64,000 nt of DNA from Faecalicatena_A orotica (GTDB lineage: Bacteria > Bacillota > Clostridia > Lachnospirales > Lachnospiraceae), in the NCBI RefSeq assembly GCF_040545875.1, contig NZ_JBEPMR010000012.1; one strand, given 5' to 3'. Positions 51,448 through 60,751 of this stretch are shown here, piece by piece (position 1 is the first letter of the stretch; the number at the start of each line of letters is the position of its first letter). Position numbers and translations under genes: made by a program. The notes under the pieces are model-generated. The model had not been told where the DNA came from and did not search any database. It was given only the letters and a program-made list of their open reading frames with translations.

Positions 51448-52890
51448 ATGGCAAAGGAAAAGAAATTAGTCGAATCAATCACATCGAGGGATGAAGATTT
51501 CGCACAGTGGTATACCGATGTGGTGCGAGAAGCAGAGCTGTGTGACTATTCAGGAGTAAAAGGATGCCTGAACTACCTGCCCAACGGATATGCAATCTGG
51601 GAAAATATTCAGGCAGATCTGGACAAACGTTTTAAAGATACCGGGGTAGAGAATGTATATCTGCCGGTCCTGATTCCTGAGAATCTTCTTCAGAAAGAAG
51701 CAGATCATATTGAAGGATTTGCACCGGAAGTAGCGTGGGTAACACATGGCGGGCTCGAGAGGCTTCAGGAGAGATTCTGTATCCGTCCTACCTCTGAGAC
51801 ATTATTCTGCGATCTGTGGAGCAAGACGGTACAGTCATACAGGGACCTGCCGAAGGTATGGAACCAGTGGTGTTCTGTGCTTCGCTGGGAGAAGACAACA
51901 AGACCTTTCCTGCGTTCCAGAGAGTTTTTATGGCAGGAAGGACATACAATCCATGCGACCTATGAAGAGGCAGAGCAGAGAACCCTGACCATGCGTGATG
52001 TATACAGAGACTTCATTCAGGATGATCTGGCGATTCCGCTTATATGTGGACGCAAGACAGAGAGTGAGAAGTTCGCAGGTGCGCAGGATACCTATACAGT
52101 AGAAGCGCTGATGCATGACGGGAAAGCACTGCAGTCAGCAACCAGCCATTTCTTCGGTAATGCATTCCCGGATGCTTTTAATATTAAATATGCAGATAAG
52201 AACAATGAACTGCACAGTGTTTATGAGACTTCATGGGGGTTGTCGACAAGAATCATCGGGGCGATCATCATGGTACATGGTGATGACAGCGGCCTTGTAC
52301 TTCCTCCGAGAATCGCACCGGTACAGACAAGGGTGATCCCGATTGCACAGCACAAAGAGGGCGTGCTGGACAAAGCAAACGAACTGCTTCAAGCATTAAA
52401 GGCTGCCGGATACCGTGCAAAGATAGACGATTCCGAGAAGAGTCCGGGATGGAAGTTTAGTGAGCAGGAGATGCTCGGAATTCCAACCAGAATCGAGATC
52501 GGACCAAAAGATATTGAGAACAACCAGGTTGTAGTAGTACGCCGTGACACAAGAGAAAAGATTGTAGTGCCGATAGATGAAATCACAACAAAGCTTGCGG
52601 AAATTCTGGAGACAATCCAGAAAGACCTGTTTGAGAAGGCAAAAACTTTCCTTGATTCCCATATCGATTCTGCAGTGACAATGGACGAGATGGTAGAAAA
52701 GTTCCAGGATAACCGCGGATTTATCAAAGCGATGTGGTGCGGGGAGGAATCCTGCGAGGATGATATCAAAGCACTGACAGGCGGGGCATCCTCAAGATGT
52801 ATCCCGGATGAGGAAGAACACCTGTCAGATGTGTGCATCTGCTGTGGGAAACCGGCTAAGCACATGGTATACTGGGGAAAATCATACTAA
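51448..52890 (+). CDS. proS: Prolyl-tRNA synthetase, eukaryote/archaeal type
   Basis: Charges tRNA-Pro with proline. The 480-residue length and sequence fit the short class without the bacterial editing insertion. Class II motifs are visible: VENVYLPVLIPENL region (motif 1), RWEKTTRPFLRSREFLWQEG (motif 2), and the later GWKFSEQEMLGIPTRIEIGP anticodon-binding region, with a C-terminal zinc-like cysteine pattern (CGEESCEDD; CICCGK). The T-box leader directly upstream supports the assignment. The ribosome binding site is AAGGAG. Confidence 0.95.
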   Translation: MAKEKKLVESITSRDEDFAQWYTDVVREAELCDYSGVKGCLNYLPNGYAIWENIQADLDKRFKDTGVENVYLPVLIPENLLQKEADHIEGFAPEVAWVTHGGLERLQERFCIRPTSETLFCDLWSKTVQSYRDLPKVWNQWCSVLRWEKTTRPFLRSREFLWQEGHTIHATYEEAEQRTLTMRDVYRDFIQDDLAIPLICGRKTESEKFAGAQDTYTVEALMHDGKALQSATSHFFGNAFPDAFNIKYADKNNELHSVYETSWGLSTRIIGAIIMVHGDDSGLVLPPRIAPVQTRVIPIAQHKEGVLDKANELLQALKAAGYRAKIDDSEKSPGWKFSEQEMLGIPTRIEIGPKDIENNQVVVVRRDTREKIVVPIDEITTKLAEILETIQKDLFEKAKTFLDSHIDSAVTMDEMVEKFQDNRGFIKAMWCGEESCEDDIKALTGGASSRCIPDEEEHLSDVCICCGKPAKHMVYWGKSY

Positions 52891-52898
52891 AAATATAC

Positions 52899-52936
52899 GG
52901 GGTCAGGCACTTTTGCAAAGGGGTCTGACCCCTTTG
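52899..52936. repeat. Palindromic repeat GGGGTCTGACCCC with extra half-site, copy 2
   Basis: GGGGTCAGGCAC (52899-52910) is followed by the perfect palindrome GGGGTCTGACCCC (52920-52932). The same core occurs at 15170-15182. It lies directly after proS. Such paired GGGGTC elements resemble REP-like sequences moved by REP-associated transposases, but none is present in this window. Confidence 0.6.
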
Positions 52937-52977
52937 AACAAAAAAGAAACGATAAAGTTGACATGGAGGCGGCGATA

Positions 52978-53541
52978 ATGGACAGAGAAGAAGCATATAA
53001 GATTCTTACGAAATATATGAAGGGTGAAAGATATCTTCAGCATTCTTATGCTGTGGAAGCAATTATGCGCGGGCTGGCAAAGAGACTTGCCCCTGAGCAG
53101 GAGGAGCGCTGGGGGATTGTCGGACTTCTGCATGATCTGGACGAGGAACAGTGTGAATGGCAGGAACATCCGGAGGTGCACGGACCGACGTCCGTAGAAA
53201 TATTGAAAAAAGAAGGAATAAATGATCAGGAATTGTTCGATGCTATATGTGCGCACAATCCTGCTTCTGGCGTGAAAGCACATACAAATCTTCAGTATGC
53301 GGTGCTGGCGGCCGATCCTATGAGCGGCTTTTTGAAAGCGATTGCCCAGATCTATCCAGACAAGAAGATAACTAGTGTAAAGCACAAATCAGTAAACAAA
53401 AGATTCAATGAGCTCCGTTTTGCATCGGGGGCGAACAGGGATTATATGGAAGCAATTGAATTTACCGGGCTTTCTCTGGATGAATTTATTGATATTTCAT
53501 TGGAAGAAATGTGCAGTATCGCGGATGTTTTAGGTCTTTAG
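52978..53541 (+). CDS. HD-domain protein
   Basis: A 187-residue protein with a metal-dependent HD fold: a first histidine in YLQHSYAVEAIM, the HD pair in GLLHDLDEEQCEW, a further histidine in HPEVHGPTS, and a final aspartate region (VLAADPMSGF). Such stand-alone domains are usually phosphohydrolases acting on nucleotides. The substrate is unknown. The start is ATG 52978, 8 bases after GGAGG; the ATG at 52963 overlaps that site. It follows proS and a repeat, and has no obvious functional link to either neighbour. Confidence 0.82.
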   Translation: MDREEAYKILTKYMKGERYLQHSYAVEAIMRGLAKRLAPEQEERWGIVGLLHDLDEEQCEWQEHPEVHGPTSVEILKKEGINDQELFDAICAHNPASGVKAHTNLQYAVLAADPMSGFLKAIAQIYPDKKITSVKHKSVNKRFNELRFASGANRDYMEAIEFTGLSLDEFIDISLEEMCSIADVLGL

Positions 53542-53593
53542 GGGGCAATATAGGCAAAGTTTAAAAAACTTCACGAAAATCGGAGTAAAGCCC

Positions 53594-53622
53594 TTGACTT
53601 TCCTGAAAAAACGTAATAAACT
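53594..53622 (+). promoter_or_regulatory. Promoter of the str operon
   Basis: TTGACT at 53594-53599 and TAAACT at 53617-53622, spaced 17 bases. A leader of about 110 bases follows with a hairpin TGCACA / TGTGTGCA (about 53632-53660) before the rpsL ribosome binding site AGGAGG. Confidence 0.65.
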
Positions 53623-53741
53623 AATTTAGCGTGCACAAAGGCGTATAGTTTTTTGTGTGCAAATCAAGATAATTACGATTATCTGCAACCCCTCACCGTA
53701 TAAGCGGGAGGAAACGAAAGAATCATAGGAGGTGAAAAAGA

Positions 53742-54164
53742 ATGCCAACATTTAACCAGTTAGTTAGAAAAGGACGTCAGACTTCTGAAAAGAAATCAAC
53801 AGCACCGGCACTTCAGAAAGGATACAACTCTCTGCAGAAACGTGCTACGAATGTATCTGCACCACAGAAGAGAGGTGTATGTACAGCTGTTAAGACAGCT
53901 ACACCTAAGAAGCCTAACTCAGCTCTGAGAAAGATCGCCAGAGTTCGTCTCTCTAACGGAATCGAAGTAACAAGCTATATCCCGGGAGAAGGACACAACC
54001 TTCAGGAGCATAGCGTTGTTCTGATCCGCGGAGGAAGAGTTAAGGACCTGCCAGGTACAAGATACCATATCGTCAGAGGTACACTTGATACAGCAGGTGT
54101 TGCTAAGAGAAGACAGGCTCGTTCTAAATACGGCGCTAAGAGACCTAAAGACGCTAAAAAATAG
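53742..54164 (+). CDS. rpsL: 30S ribosomal protein S12
   Basis: Decoding-centre ribosomal protein. The 140-residue product has the conserved TPKKPNSALRK and VKDLPGTRYH loops. The lysines at the positions where streptomycin resistance mutations are known (both loops) are wild type. AGGAGGTG precedes the ATG. It is the first gene of the str operon. Confidence 0.97.
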   Translation: MPTFNQLVRKGRQTSEKKSTAPALQKGYNSLQKRATNVSAPQKRGVCTAVKTATPKKPNSALRKIARVRLSNGIEVTSYIPGEGHNLQEHSVVLIRGGRVKDLPGTRYHIVRGTLDTAGVAKRRQARSKYGAKRPKDAKK

Positions 54165-54401
54165 GACTTGAAAACTTAGCAATTTGTAACTAAACAGTTA
54201 AATATCGTATCACAAACAGAACTATGATTATCGTACCTTGTTGGATCTCCACGGTTCAATAAGTACAGGTTGCGGATTTAAGATATTAAAAGTCTCGCGG
54301 CCACGAGCACATGAAGCGCGATTTCCATAGAAAGACACATGTGAGTACCGATGAATTAATCCCGGAGAAGACCGGAAATAATGATTAAGGAGGGAAGGAC
54401 C
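54165..54401 (+). other. 237-base rpsL-rpsG spacer with possible structure
   Basis: The spacer is long for an rpsL-rpsG junction. Short stems are visible, such as TCGCG...CGCGA (about 54294-54322) and CCGG-AGAAGA-CCGG (about 54362-54375), the second just before the rpsG ribosome binding site. No terminator or promoter was clear. A role as an S7-binding regulatory site is possible but unproven. Confidence 0.35.
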
Positions 54402-54872
54402 GTGCCACGTAAAGGACATACTCAAAAAAGAGATGTATTAGCGGATCCAATATACAACAATAAAGTTGTTACCAAACTTATCAATAACATCATGTTAGAT
54501 GGTAAGAAAGGTGTAGCACAGAAGATTGTATACGGAGCATTCGAAAGAGTTGAAGCAAAGGCTGATAAGCCAGCTATCGAGGTATTTGAGGAATGCATGA
54601 ACAACATCATGCCTGTACTCGAGGTTAAGGCAAGACGTATCGGTGGAGCAACTTATCAGGTACCTATCGAAGTAAGGGCAGACAGAAGACAGGCGCTTGC
54701 ACTTCGCTGGCTGACAATGTATTCTCGTAAAAGAGGCGAGAAAACAATGGAAGAAAGACTTGCTAATGAAATCATGGATGCAGCTAATAACACTGGTGCA
54801 TCAGTGAAGAAGAAAGAAGATATGCACAAGATGGCAGAAGCAAATAAAGCATTTGCTCACTACCGCTTTTAA
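54402..54872 (+). CDS. rpsG: 30S ribosomal protein S7
   Basis: Primary 16S rRNA-binding protein of the small-subunit head. With a GTG start at 54402 the product has 156 residues, the usual length, and begins PRKGHTQKRDV as in other S7 proteins. AGGAGGG lies about 9 bases upstream; an ATG at 54381 precedes that site and is not used. The motifs RRQALALRWL and RLANEIMDAAN are conserved. fusA follows after 16 bases. Confidence 0.97.
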   Translation: MPRKGHTQKRDVLADPIYNNKVVTKLINNIMLDGKKGVAQKIVYGAFERVEAKADKPAIEVFEECMNNIMPVLEVKARRIGGATYQVPIEVRADRRQALALRWLTMYSRKRGEKTMEERLANEIMDAANNTGASVKKKEDMHKMAEANKAFAHYRF

Positions 54873-54888
54873 TTAGGAGGAAAAAATC

Positions 54889-57006
54889 TTGGCTGAAAGA
54901 GAATATCCATTAGAGAGAACCAGAAATATTGGTATTATGGCTCATATTGATGCTGGTAAGACAACATTGACAGAGCGTATCCTCTATTATACTGGTGTAA
55001 ACTATAAGATTGGTGATACTCATGAAGGTACTGCTACGATGGACTGGATGGAGCAGGAACAGGAAAGAGGTATCACAATCACTTCAGCCGCTACAACATG
55101 TCACTGGACTTTGGAAGAGAAGACTCAGCCAAAGCCGGGTGCTCTGGAACATCGTATAAACATCATCGATACACCAGGACACGTTGACTTTACTGTAGAG
55201 GTTGAACGTTCACTTCGTGTACTGGATGGTGCTGTAGGTGTATTCTGTGCTAAAGGTGGAGTTGAGCCGCAGTCAGAAAACGTATGGCGTCAGGCAGACA
55301 CATACAATGTACCAAGAATGGCGTTCATCAACAAGATGGACATCCTGGGTGCTGATTTCTACAATGCTGTAGAACAGATCAAGACAAGACTTGGTAAGAA
55401 TGCAATTTGTCTTCAGCTGCCGATCGGTAAAGAAGATGAATTCAAAGGAATCATCGACCTGATGGAGATGCAGGCTTACATCTATAATGATGAAAAGGGC
55501 GAAGACATTTCTATTACAGATATTCCGGAAGAAATGAAAGACGATGCAGAGCTTTATCATACCGAATTAGTTGAAAAGATCTGTGAATTAGATGACGATC
55601 TGATGATGGAATACCTGGAAGGTGAAGAACCATCTGTAGAAGCACTCAAAGCTGCTTTGAGAAAAGGAACATGCGAGTGTACAGCTGTACCGGTATGCTG
55701 CGGTACTGCATACAGAAACAAAGGTGTTCAGAAATTATTGGATGCAGTTATCGAATATATGCCTGCTCCGACAGATATCCCTCCGATCGAAGGTGTGGAT
55801 GATGAAGGAAACAATGTCGTAAGACATTCATCCGATGCAGAGCCATTTTCCGCTCTTGCATTTAAGATCATGACAGACCCGTTTGTAGGTAAGCTTGCTT
55901 ACTTCAGAGTATATTCAGGTTCTATCAACTCAGGTTCTTACGTGCTGAATGCAACAAAAGGCAAAAAAGAACGTGTTGGGCGTATCCTTCAGATGCATGC
56001 CAACAAGAGGGCAGAGCTGGATAAAGTATATGCCGGAGATATCGCGGCAGCAATCGGATTTAAGTTCACAACAACAGGTGATACAATCTGTGATGAACAG
56101 CATCCGGTTATTCTGGAGTCCATGGAATTCCCAGAGCCTGTTATTGAGCTCGCTATCGAGCCTAAGACTAAGGCTTCCCAGGGTAAATTAGGTGAATCTC
56201 TTGCAAAACTTGCAGAAGAAGATCCTACGTTCCGTGCACACACAGATAAAGAAACAGGACAGACAATCATCGCAGGTATGGGTGAGCTCCATCTGGAAAT
56301 CATCGTAGACAGACTTTTACGTGAATTCAAGGTAGAGGCTAATGTAGGTGCACCTCAGGTTGCTTACAAAGAGTCCTTCACAAAACCTGTTGATGTAGAC
56401 AGCAAGTACGCTAAACAGTCCGGTGGACGTGGACAGTACGGACACTGTAAAGTTAAATTCGAACCAATGGATGTGAATGGTGAGGAAGTATACAAATTTG
56501 ATACAGCTGTAGTCGGCGGTGCTATTCCGAAGGAATACATTCCGGCAGTAGGTGAAGGTATCGAAGAGGCAATGAAAGCCGGTGTTCTGGGTGGATTCCC
56601 GGTTGTTGGTGTTCATGCTACAGTATATGACGGATCATACCATGAAGTCGATTCCAGTGAAATGGCATTCCATATTGCAGGATCTCTGGCATTCAAGGAC
56701 GCTATGAAGAAATCTTCACCAGTGCTTCTTGAGCCTATTATGAAGGTTGAGGTAACAATGCCTGAAGAATATATGGGAGACGTTATTGGAGATATCAATT
56801 CACGCCGTGGACGTATCGAAGGTATGGATGACTTAGGCGGCGGTAAGATCGTACGTGCGTACGTTCCGTTGTCAGAGATGTTCGGTTATTCAACAGACTT
56901 ACGTTCCAAGACACAGGGACGTGGTAACTACTCAATGTTCTTCGAGAGCTATGAGCCGGTACCGAAGTCTGTACAGGAAAAAGTATTGTCTAATAAAGAG
57001 GCATAA
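54889..57006 (+). CDS. fusA: Elongation factor G
   Basis: GTPase that drives translocation on the ribosome. The 705-residue product begins with a TTG codon at 54889 (AEREYPLERTRNIG), after TTAGGAGGA. GTPase motifs are intact: AHIDAGKTT, the switch RGITITSAATT, DTPGHVDFT and NKMD. Domain IV with GRGQYGHCK is present. It is the canonical translational EF-G judging by its place in the str operon. Confidence 0.97.
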   Translation: MAEREYPLERTRNIGIMAHIDAGKTTLTERILYYTGVNYKIGDTHEGTATMDWMEQEQERGITITSAATTCHWTLEEKTQPKPGALEHRINIIDTPGHVDFTVEVERSLRVLDGAVGVFCAKGGVEPQSENVWRQADTYNVPRMAFINKMDILGADFYNAVEQIKTRLGKNAICLQLPIGKEDEFKGIIDLMEMQAYIYNDEKGEDISITDIPEEMKDDAELYHTELVEKICELDDDLMMEYLEGEEPSVEALKAALRKGTCECTAVPVCCGTAYRNKGVQKLLDAVIEYMPAPTDIPPIEGVDDEGNNVVRHSSDAEPFSALAFKIMTDPFVGKLAYFRVYSGSINSGSYVLNATKGKKERVGRILQMHANKRAELDKVYAGDIAAAIGFKFTTTGDTICDEQHPVILESMEFPEPVIELAIEPKTKASQGKLGESLAKLAEEDPTFRAHTDKETGQTIIAGMGELHLEIIVDRLLREFKVEANVGAPQVAYKESFTKPVDVDSKYAKQSGGRGQYGHCKVKFEPMDVNGEEVYKFDTAVVGGAIPKEYIPAVGEGIEEAMKAGVLGGFPVVGVHATVYDGSYHEVDSSEMAFHIAGSLAFKDAMKKSSPVLLEPIMKVEVTMPEEYMGDVIGDINSRRGRIEGMDDLGGGKIVRAYVPLSEMFGYSTDLRSKTQGRGNYSMFFESYEPVPKSVQEKVLSNKEA

Positions 57007-57138
57007 ATAAAATGGTTAAATCTCATAAAAAGGCTTGAAAAAGCTGTGATTATGAAATATAATCAGAATTAGCCGAGTAAAAGCGTAAACCAATAAAATG
57101 CCTGTAATCAGGCTATATATTAAGGAGGATTATTCAAA

Positions 57139-58332
57139 ATGGCAAAAGCTAAATTTGAAAGAAACAAACCACATGCTAATATTGGTACCATCGGACACGT
57201 TGACCATGGTAAAACAACATTAACAGCTGCTATCACAAAAACACTTTCTGAAAGAGTTGCCGGAAACGCAGCAGTAGATTTCGAAAACATTGATAAAGCT
57301 CCAGAAGAGAGAGAGCGTGGTATCACAATCTCTACAGCTCACGTTGAGTACGAGACAGAGAAACGTCATTATGCACACGTTGACTGCCCAGGACATGCTG
57401 ACTATGTAAAGAACATGATCACAGGTGCTGCTCAGATGGACGGAGCTATCCTTGTTGTAGCTGCTACTGACGGAGTTATGGCTCAGACAAAAGAGCACAT
57501 CCTTCTGTCACGTCAGGTTGGTGTACCTTACATCGTAGTATTCATGAACAAATGTGACATGGTAGACGATGAAGAGCTGCTTGAATTAGTAGAAATGGAA
57601 ATTCGTGAACTCTTAAGCGAGTATGAATTCCCGGGAGATGATACTCCGGTTATCCAGGGATCAGCTCTGAAAGCTCTGGAAGATCCTTCATCAGAGTGGG
57701 GAGACAAGATCATGGAACTTATGGACGCTGTTGACAGCTGGATTCCAGACCCACAGCGTGATACAGATAAGCCATTCCTGATGCCTGTAGAGGACGTATT
57801 CTCTATCACAGGACGTGGTACAGTTGCTACAGGTAGAGTAGAGCGTGGAACACTTCACGTATCTGATGAAGTTGAAATCATTGGTATCCATGAAGACGTT
57901 AAGAAGACTGTTGTAACAGGAATCGAAATGTTCCGTAAACTGCTTGACGAAGCTCAGGCTGGTGACAACATCGGAGCTCTGCTTCGTGGTGTTCAGAGAA
58001 CTGAAATCGAAAGAGGACAGGTTCTGATCAAACCAGGTACAGTTAAATGCCACAAGAAATTTACAGCTCAGGTATACGTTCTGACAAAAGATGAAGGTGG
58101 ACGCCATACACCATTCTTCAACAACTACAGACCTCAGTTCTACTTCAGAACAACAGACGTAACAGGTGTTTGCGATCTGCCGGACGGAGTTGAAATGTGC
58201 ATGCCTGGAGATAACGTAGAAATGACAATCGAACTGATTCACCCAGTAGCTATGGAAGAGGGTCTTGGATTCGCTATCCGTGAAGGTGGACGTACAGTTG
58301 GATCAGGAAAGGTTGCTAAGATCATCGAATAA
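57139..58332 (+). CDS. tuf: Elongation factor Tu
   Basis: GTPase that delivers aminoacyl-tRNA to the ribosome. The 397-residue product shows GHVDHGKTT, RGITISTAHVEYE, DCPGHADYVKNM and NKCD, and ends GGRTVGSGKVAKIIE. AAGGAGG lies before the ATG. The gene is 132 bases after fusA and closes the operon at a clear terminator. Confidence 0.98.
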   Translation: MAKAKFERNKPHANIGTIGHVDHGKTTLTAAITKTLSERVAGNAAVDFENIDKAPEERERGITISTAHVEYETEKRHYAHVDCPGHADYVKNMITGAAQMDGAILVVAATDGVMAQTKEHILLSRQVGVPYIVVFMNKCDMVDDEELLELVEMEIRELLSEYEFPGDDTPVIQGSALKALEDPSSEWGDKIMELMDAVDSWIPDPQRDTDKPFLMPVEDVFSITGRGTVATGRVERGTLHVSDEVEIIGIHEDVKKTVVTGIEMFRKLLDEAQAGDNIGALLRGVQRTEIERGQVLIKPGTVKCHKKFTAQVYVLTKDEGGRHTPFFNNYRPQFYFRTTDVTGVCDLPDGVEMCMPGDNVEMTIELIHPVAMEEGLGFAIREGGRTVGSGKVAKIIE

Positions 58333-58361
58333 TCGTTGATTTACAATCAATCAGTATAATT

Positions 58362-58402
58362 AAAACCGCAATTCTTGAGTAATCAGGAATTGCGGTTTTT
58401 TA
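58362..58402 (+). terminator. Terminator of the str operon
   Basis: AAAACCGCAATTC pairs with GAATTGCGGTTTT around a 12-base loop, followed by more T. Confidence 0.9.
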
Positions 58403-58572
58403 ATGTACCAGCTAAATATATGCTCTTTACCAGAACGTGATTTTTATGTTATGCAAATAATTGCTTTAGAGCTACTTATAGTAGTATTTTCCTTTGAAAC
58501 ATGGTATACTATTTTCAGAAAATTATGTTCGGAATAAAGAAAGGAATGGTCTTTCAGACAATTGCTGAATGA

Positions 58573-60501
58573 ATGTCAGAAAGCCATCGGGAAATCAACA
58601 TGAAAAAGAAATGGCAGTATGCCCTCCTTGGTTTTTTCCTTGGAATGGCACTTTTAGTCTGCTCTGTTTTTCATTCTGTATACAGTACCCAGTCTTACGG
58701 GCGATTGATAAACTATGTTGGTATTGTACGGGGAGCAACACAGCGTCTGGTGAAGCTCGAACTGAACAATGAACCAAGTGACGAACTGATAACGTATCTG
58801 GATGATATTCAGGAGAATTTAAGGGATGGAGAGGGAAAGTATGATTTAATCCTTCCGGATGATGAAGAATATCAGGAATGTCTGGGTCAGTTGGAAGACC
58901 GTTGGGAGGAACTAAAAGAAGATATTTATACATATCGGGCAGATCATTCTGAAAAGGAGAAATTGCTAAGGGATAGTGAATCGTATTTTAAACTGGCTAA
59001 TGATACCGTATTTGCGGCAGAAGCATTTTCATCTGATCAAATAAGGAATCTGCTGGGAATGACGATTGCCCTTATTGCATGTATTATTGTGATCTGGCTG
59101 TTCTTGTTCTGGTCTAATATAAGAAAGATACTGAATCTCGAAAGTGCGAATAAGACATTGGAAGATAAGGCCGGAAGAGATATTCTTACGAATGCATATA
59201 CCGTTGGAAGGTTTAAAGAAGTTGCCCAAAAGCTGCTGGACAAAAACCACGATAAAAAATATGCGGTATTTTATGTTGACTTTGCAGATTTCAAGTATAT
59301 TAATGATTTGTTTGGATATGCGTGGGGAGACCGGATACTGAAGGAGTACGCGAATATTATACAGAAAGATATGAGGAGTGATGAAGTTTTCTGCCGTGTG
59401 AATGCGGATAATTTTGTGATTCTGAGATACTATGACTCAAAGAAAGAATTACTGGAGAGACAAAAAGAAGTTGATACAAGGGTTACAGAGTATATGCGTC
59501 AATCAACCGAGAAACATGCACTCTCTGTGTGCTGCGGGTTATGCTGTGTCGAAGACGTTATAGAGGACTTGAAGATTGAAGGCCTGATGGACCGGGCCAA
59601 TTTTGCAAGAAAAACGGTAAAGACAGGGAAGTTTGACAAATACCGTTTCTATAACGAGAGTATCAGGCGAAAGCTCTATCAGGAGAAATCTATTGAGAGC
59701 AGTATGGATACAGCACTTGAACAGAAGGAGTTCAAAGTATACTACCAGCCTAAGGTTGAGCTTTCCACCAACAGAGTAGTCTGCTCAGAGGCACTTGTCC
59801 GATGGCAGAAGCCGGACGGTACAATCATTTCTCCTGCAGATTTCATCCCTGTTTTTGAGAAGAATTATACGATACCGCTTCTTGACAGATATGTATTTGA
59901 AGAAGTATGCAGATGGCTCAGGCATCTGCTGGATACGGGGAGAGAGGCACTGCCTGTGTCTGTAAATGTTTCCCGTCTTCAGTTTTATAACAGTGATTTT
60001 GTTAAGGCTTACGCAGAAATCCGTGACAAATACAGGATACCTGAAGGGCTGCTGGAAATTGAGTTCACAGAGACCATCCTGTTTGATAACTGGGACGTAC
60101 TGAGCGGAATCGTCGAGGATCTGCACAAGGCAGGATTTTCCTGTTCTATAGATGATTTTGGAAAAGGATATTCTTCCCTCAGTACAATACAAAATCTGAA
60201 TATAGATGTCCTGAAGATTGATGCCATGTTTTTCCCGAATATTACCACAAAAGAAAAGGACAGGCTGCTTGTCGAGGGAATCATAAAACTGGTCCGCCAG
60301 TTCGGTGTTGTGACTGTAGCGGAAGGCATTGAGACAATGGAGCAGGTAGAATTTTTAAGGAGCGTTAATTGTGATATGATTCAGGGATATGTGTTCTACA
60401 GGCCAATGCCTGAAGCGGAATACGAAGAGCTGCTATATACGCTGGAGAACCGGAAAGAGGATATTCCTGTGCAGGAAAGACTAGAGACATGCCTGTGTTG
60501 A
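58573..60501 (+). CDS. Membrane GGDEF(degenerate)-EAL protein, predicted c-di-GMP phosphodiesterase
   Basis: A 642-residue protein. Two membrane helices (about residues 15-32 and 155-178) enclose an extracytoplasmic region of roughly 120 helical residues. The GGDEF domain is degenerate: its motif reads VNADNF. The C-terminal EAL domain keeps EALVRW, SVNVSRLQ, EFTETILF, IDDFGKGYSSL, LKIDAMF and VAEGIET, so it should hydrolyse c-di-GMP. The start is not certain: ATG 58573 has no clear ribosome binding site, and ATG 58600 (KKKWQYALLG) is an equally good choice. Domain order matches the protein at 19562. Confidence 0.9.
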   Translation: MSESHREINMKKKWQYALLGFFLGMALLVCSVFHSVYSTQSYGRLINYVGIVRGATQRLVKLELNNEPSDELITYLDDIQENLRDGEGKYDLILPDDEEYQECLGQLEDRWEELKEDIYTYRADHSEKEKLLRDSESYFKLANDTVFAAEAFSSDQIRNLLGMTIALIACIIVIWLFLFWSNIRKILNLESANKTLEDKAGRDILTNAYTVGRFKEVAQKLLDKNHDKKYAVFYVDFADFKYINDLFGYAWGDRILKEYANIIQKDMRSDEVFCRVNADNFVILRYYDSKKELLERQKEVDTRVTEYMRQSTEKHALSVCCGLCCVEDVIEDLKIEGLMDRANFARKTVKTGKFDKYRFYNESIRRKLYQEKSIESSMDTALEQKEFKVYYQPKVELSTNRVVCSEALVRWQKPDGTIISPADFIPVFEKNYTIPLLDRYVFEEVCRWLRHLLDTGREALPVSVNVSRLQFYNSDFVKAYAEIRDKYRIPEGLLEIEFTETILFDNWDVLSGIVEDLHKAGFSCSIDDFGKGYSSLSTIQNLNIDVLKIDAMFFPNITTKEKDRLLVEGIIKLVRQFGVVTVAEGIETMEQVEFLRSVNCDMIQGYVFYRPMPEAEYEELLYTLENRKEDIPVQERLETCLC

Positions 60502-60538
60502 AAGAATAGGTGTCAGATGAACTTAATATGAAGATAAG

Positions 60539-60580
60539 AATCCACCAGAGCTGTAAGATGGCATCTGGTGGATTTTTATT
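60539..60580 (+). terminator. Rho-independent terminator
   Basis: AATCCACCAGA pairs with TCTGGTGGATT around a 14-base loop, followed by TTTTATT. It ends the EAL gene. Confidence 0.85.
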
Positions 60581-60606
60581 AGGGCGCTGTGTATTTTGGG
60601 GATCAT

Positions 60607-60648
60607 AAAATATCCAACTTAATTCGAAAAATATCCCACCTTATCCAA
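60607..60648. promoter_or_regulatory. 21-bp-period direct repeat upstream of the YesN-like gene
   Basis: AAAATATCCAACTTA (60607-60621) and AAAATATCCCACCTTA (60628-60643) repeat with a period of 21 bases, about two helical turns, on the same face. AraC-type regulators bind such sites. They lie about 60 bases upstream of the -35 box of the yesN-like gene. Confidence 0.5.
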
Positions 60649-60700
60649 AAATAATACAAATATATCGTAAGAAAACATACCATATGAAAGAAATATATGA

Positions 60701-60729
60701 TTGTTGTCTTTTGGGAATAGCGGTAAAAT
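60701..60729 (+). promoter_or_regulatory. Promoter of the YesN/YesM-like pair
   Basis: TTGTTG at 60701-60706 and TAAAAT at 60724-60729 are separated by 17 bases; the AGGAGG ribosome binding site follows. Confidence 0.5.
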
Positions 60730-60751
60730 ATTGGTGACAGGAGGTCATAAG

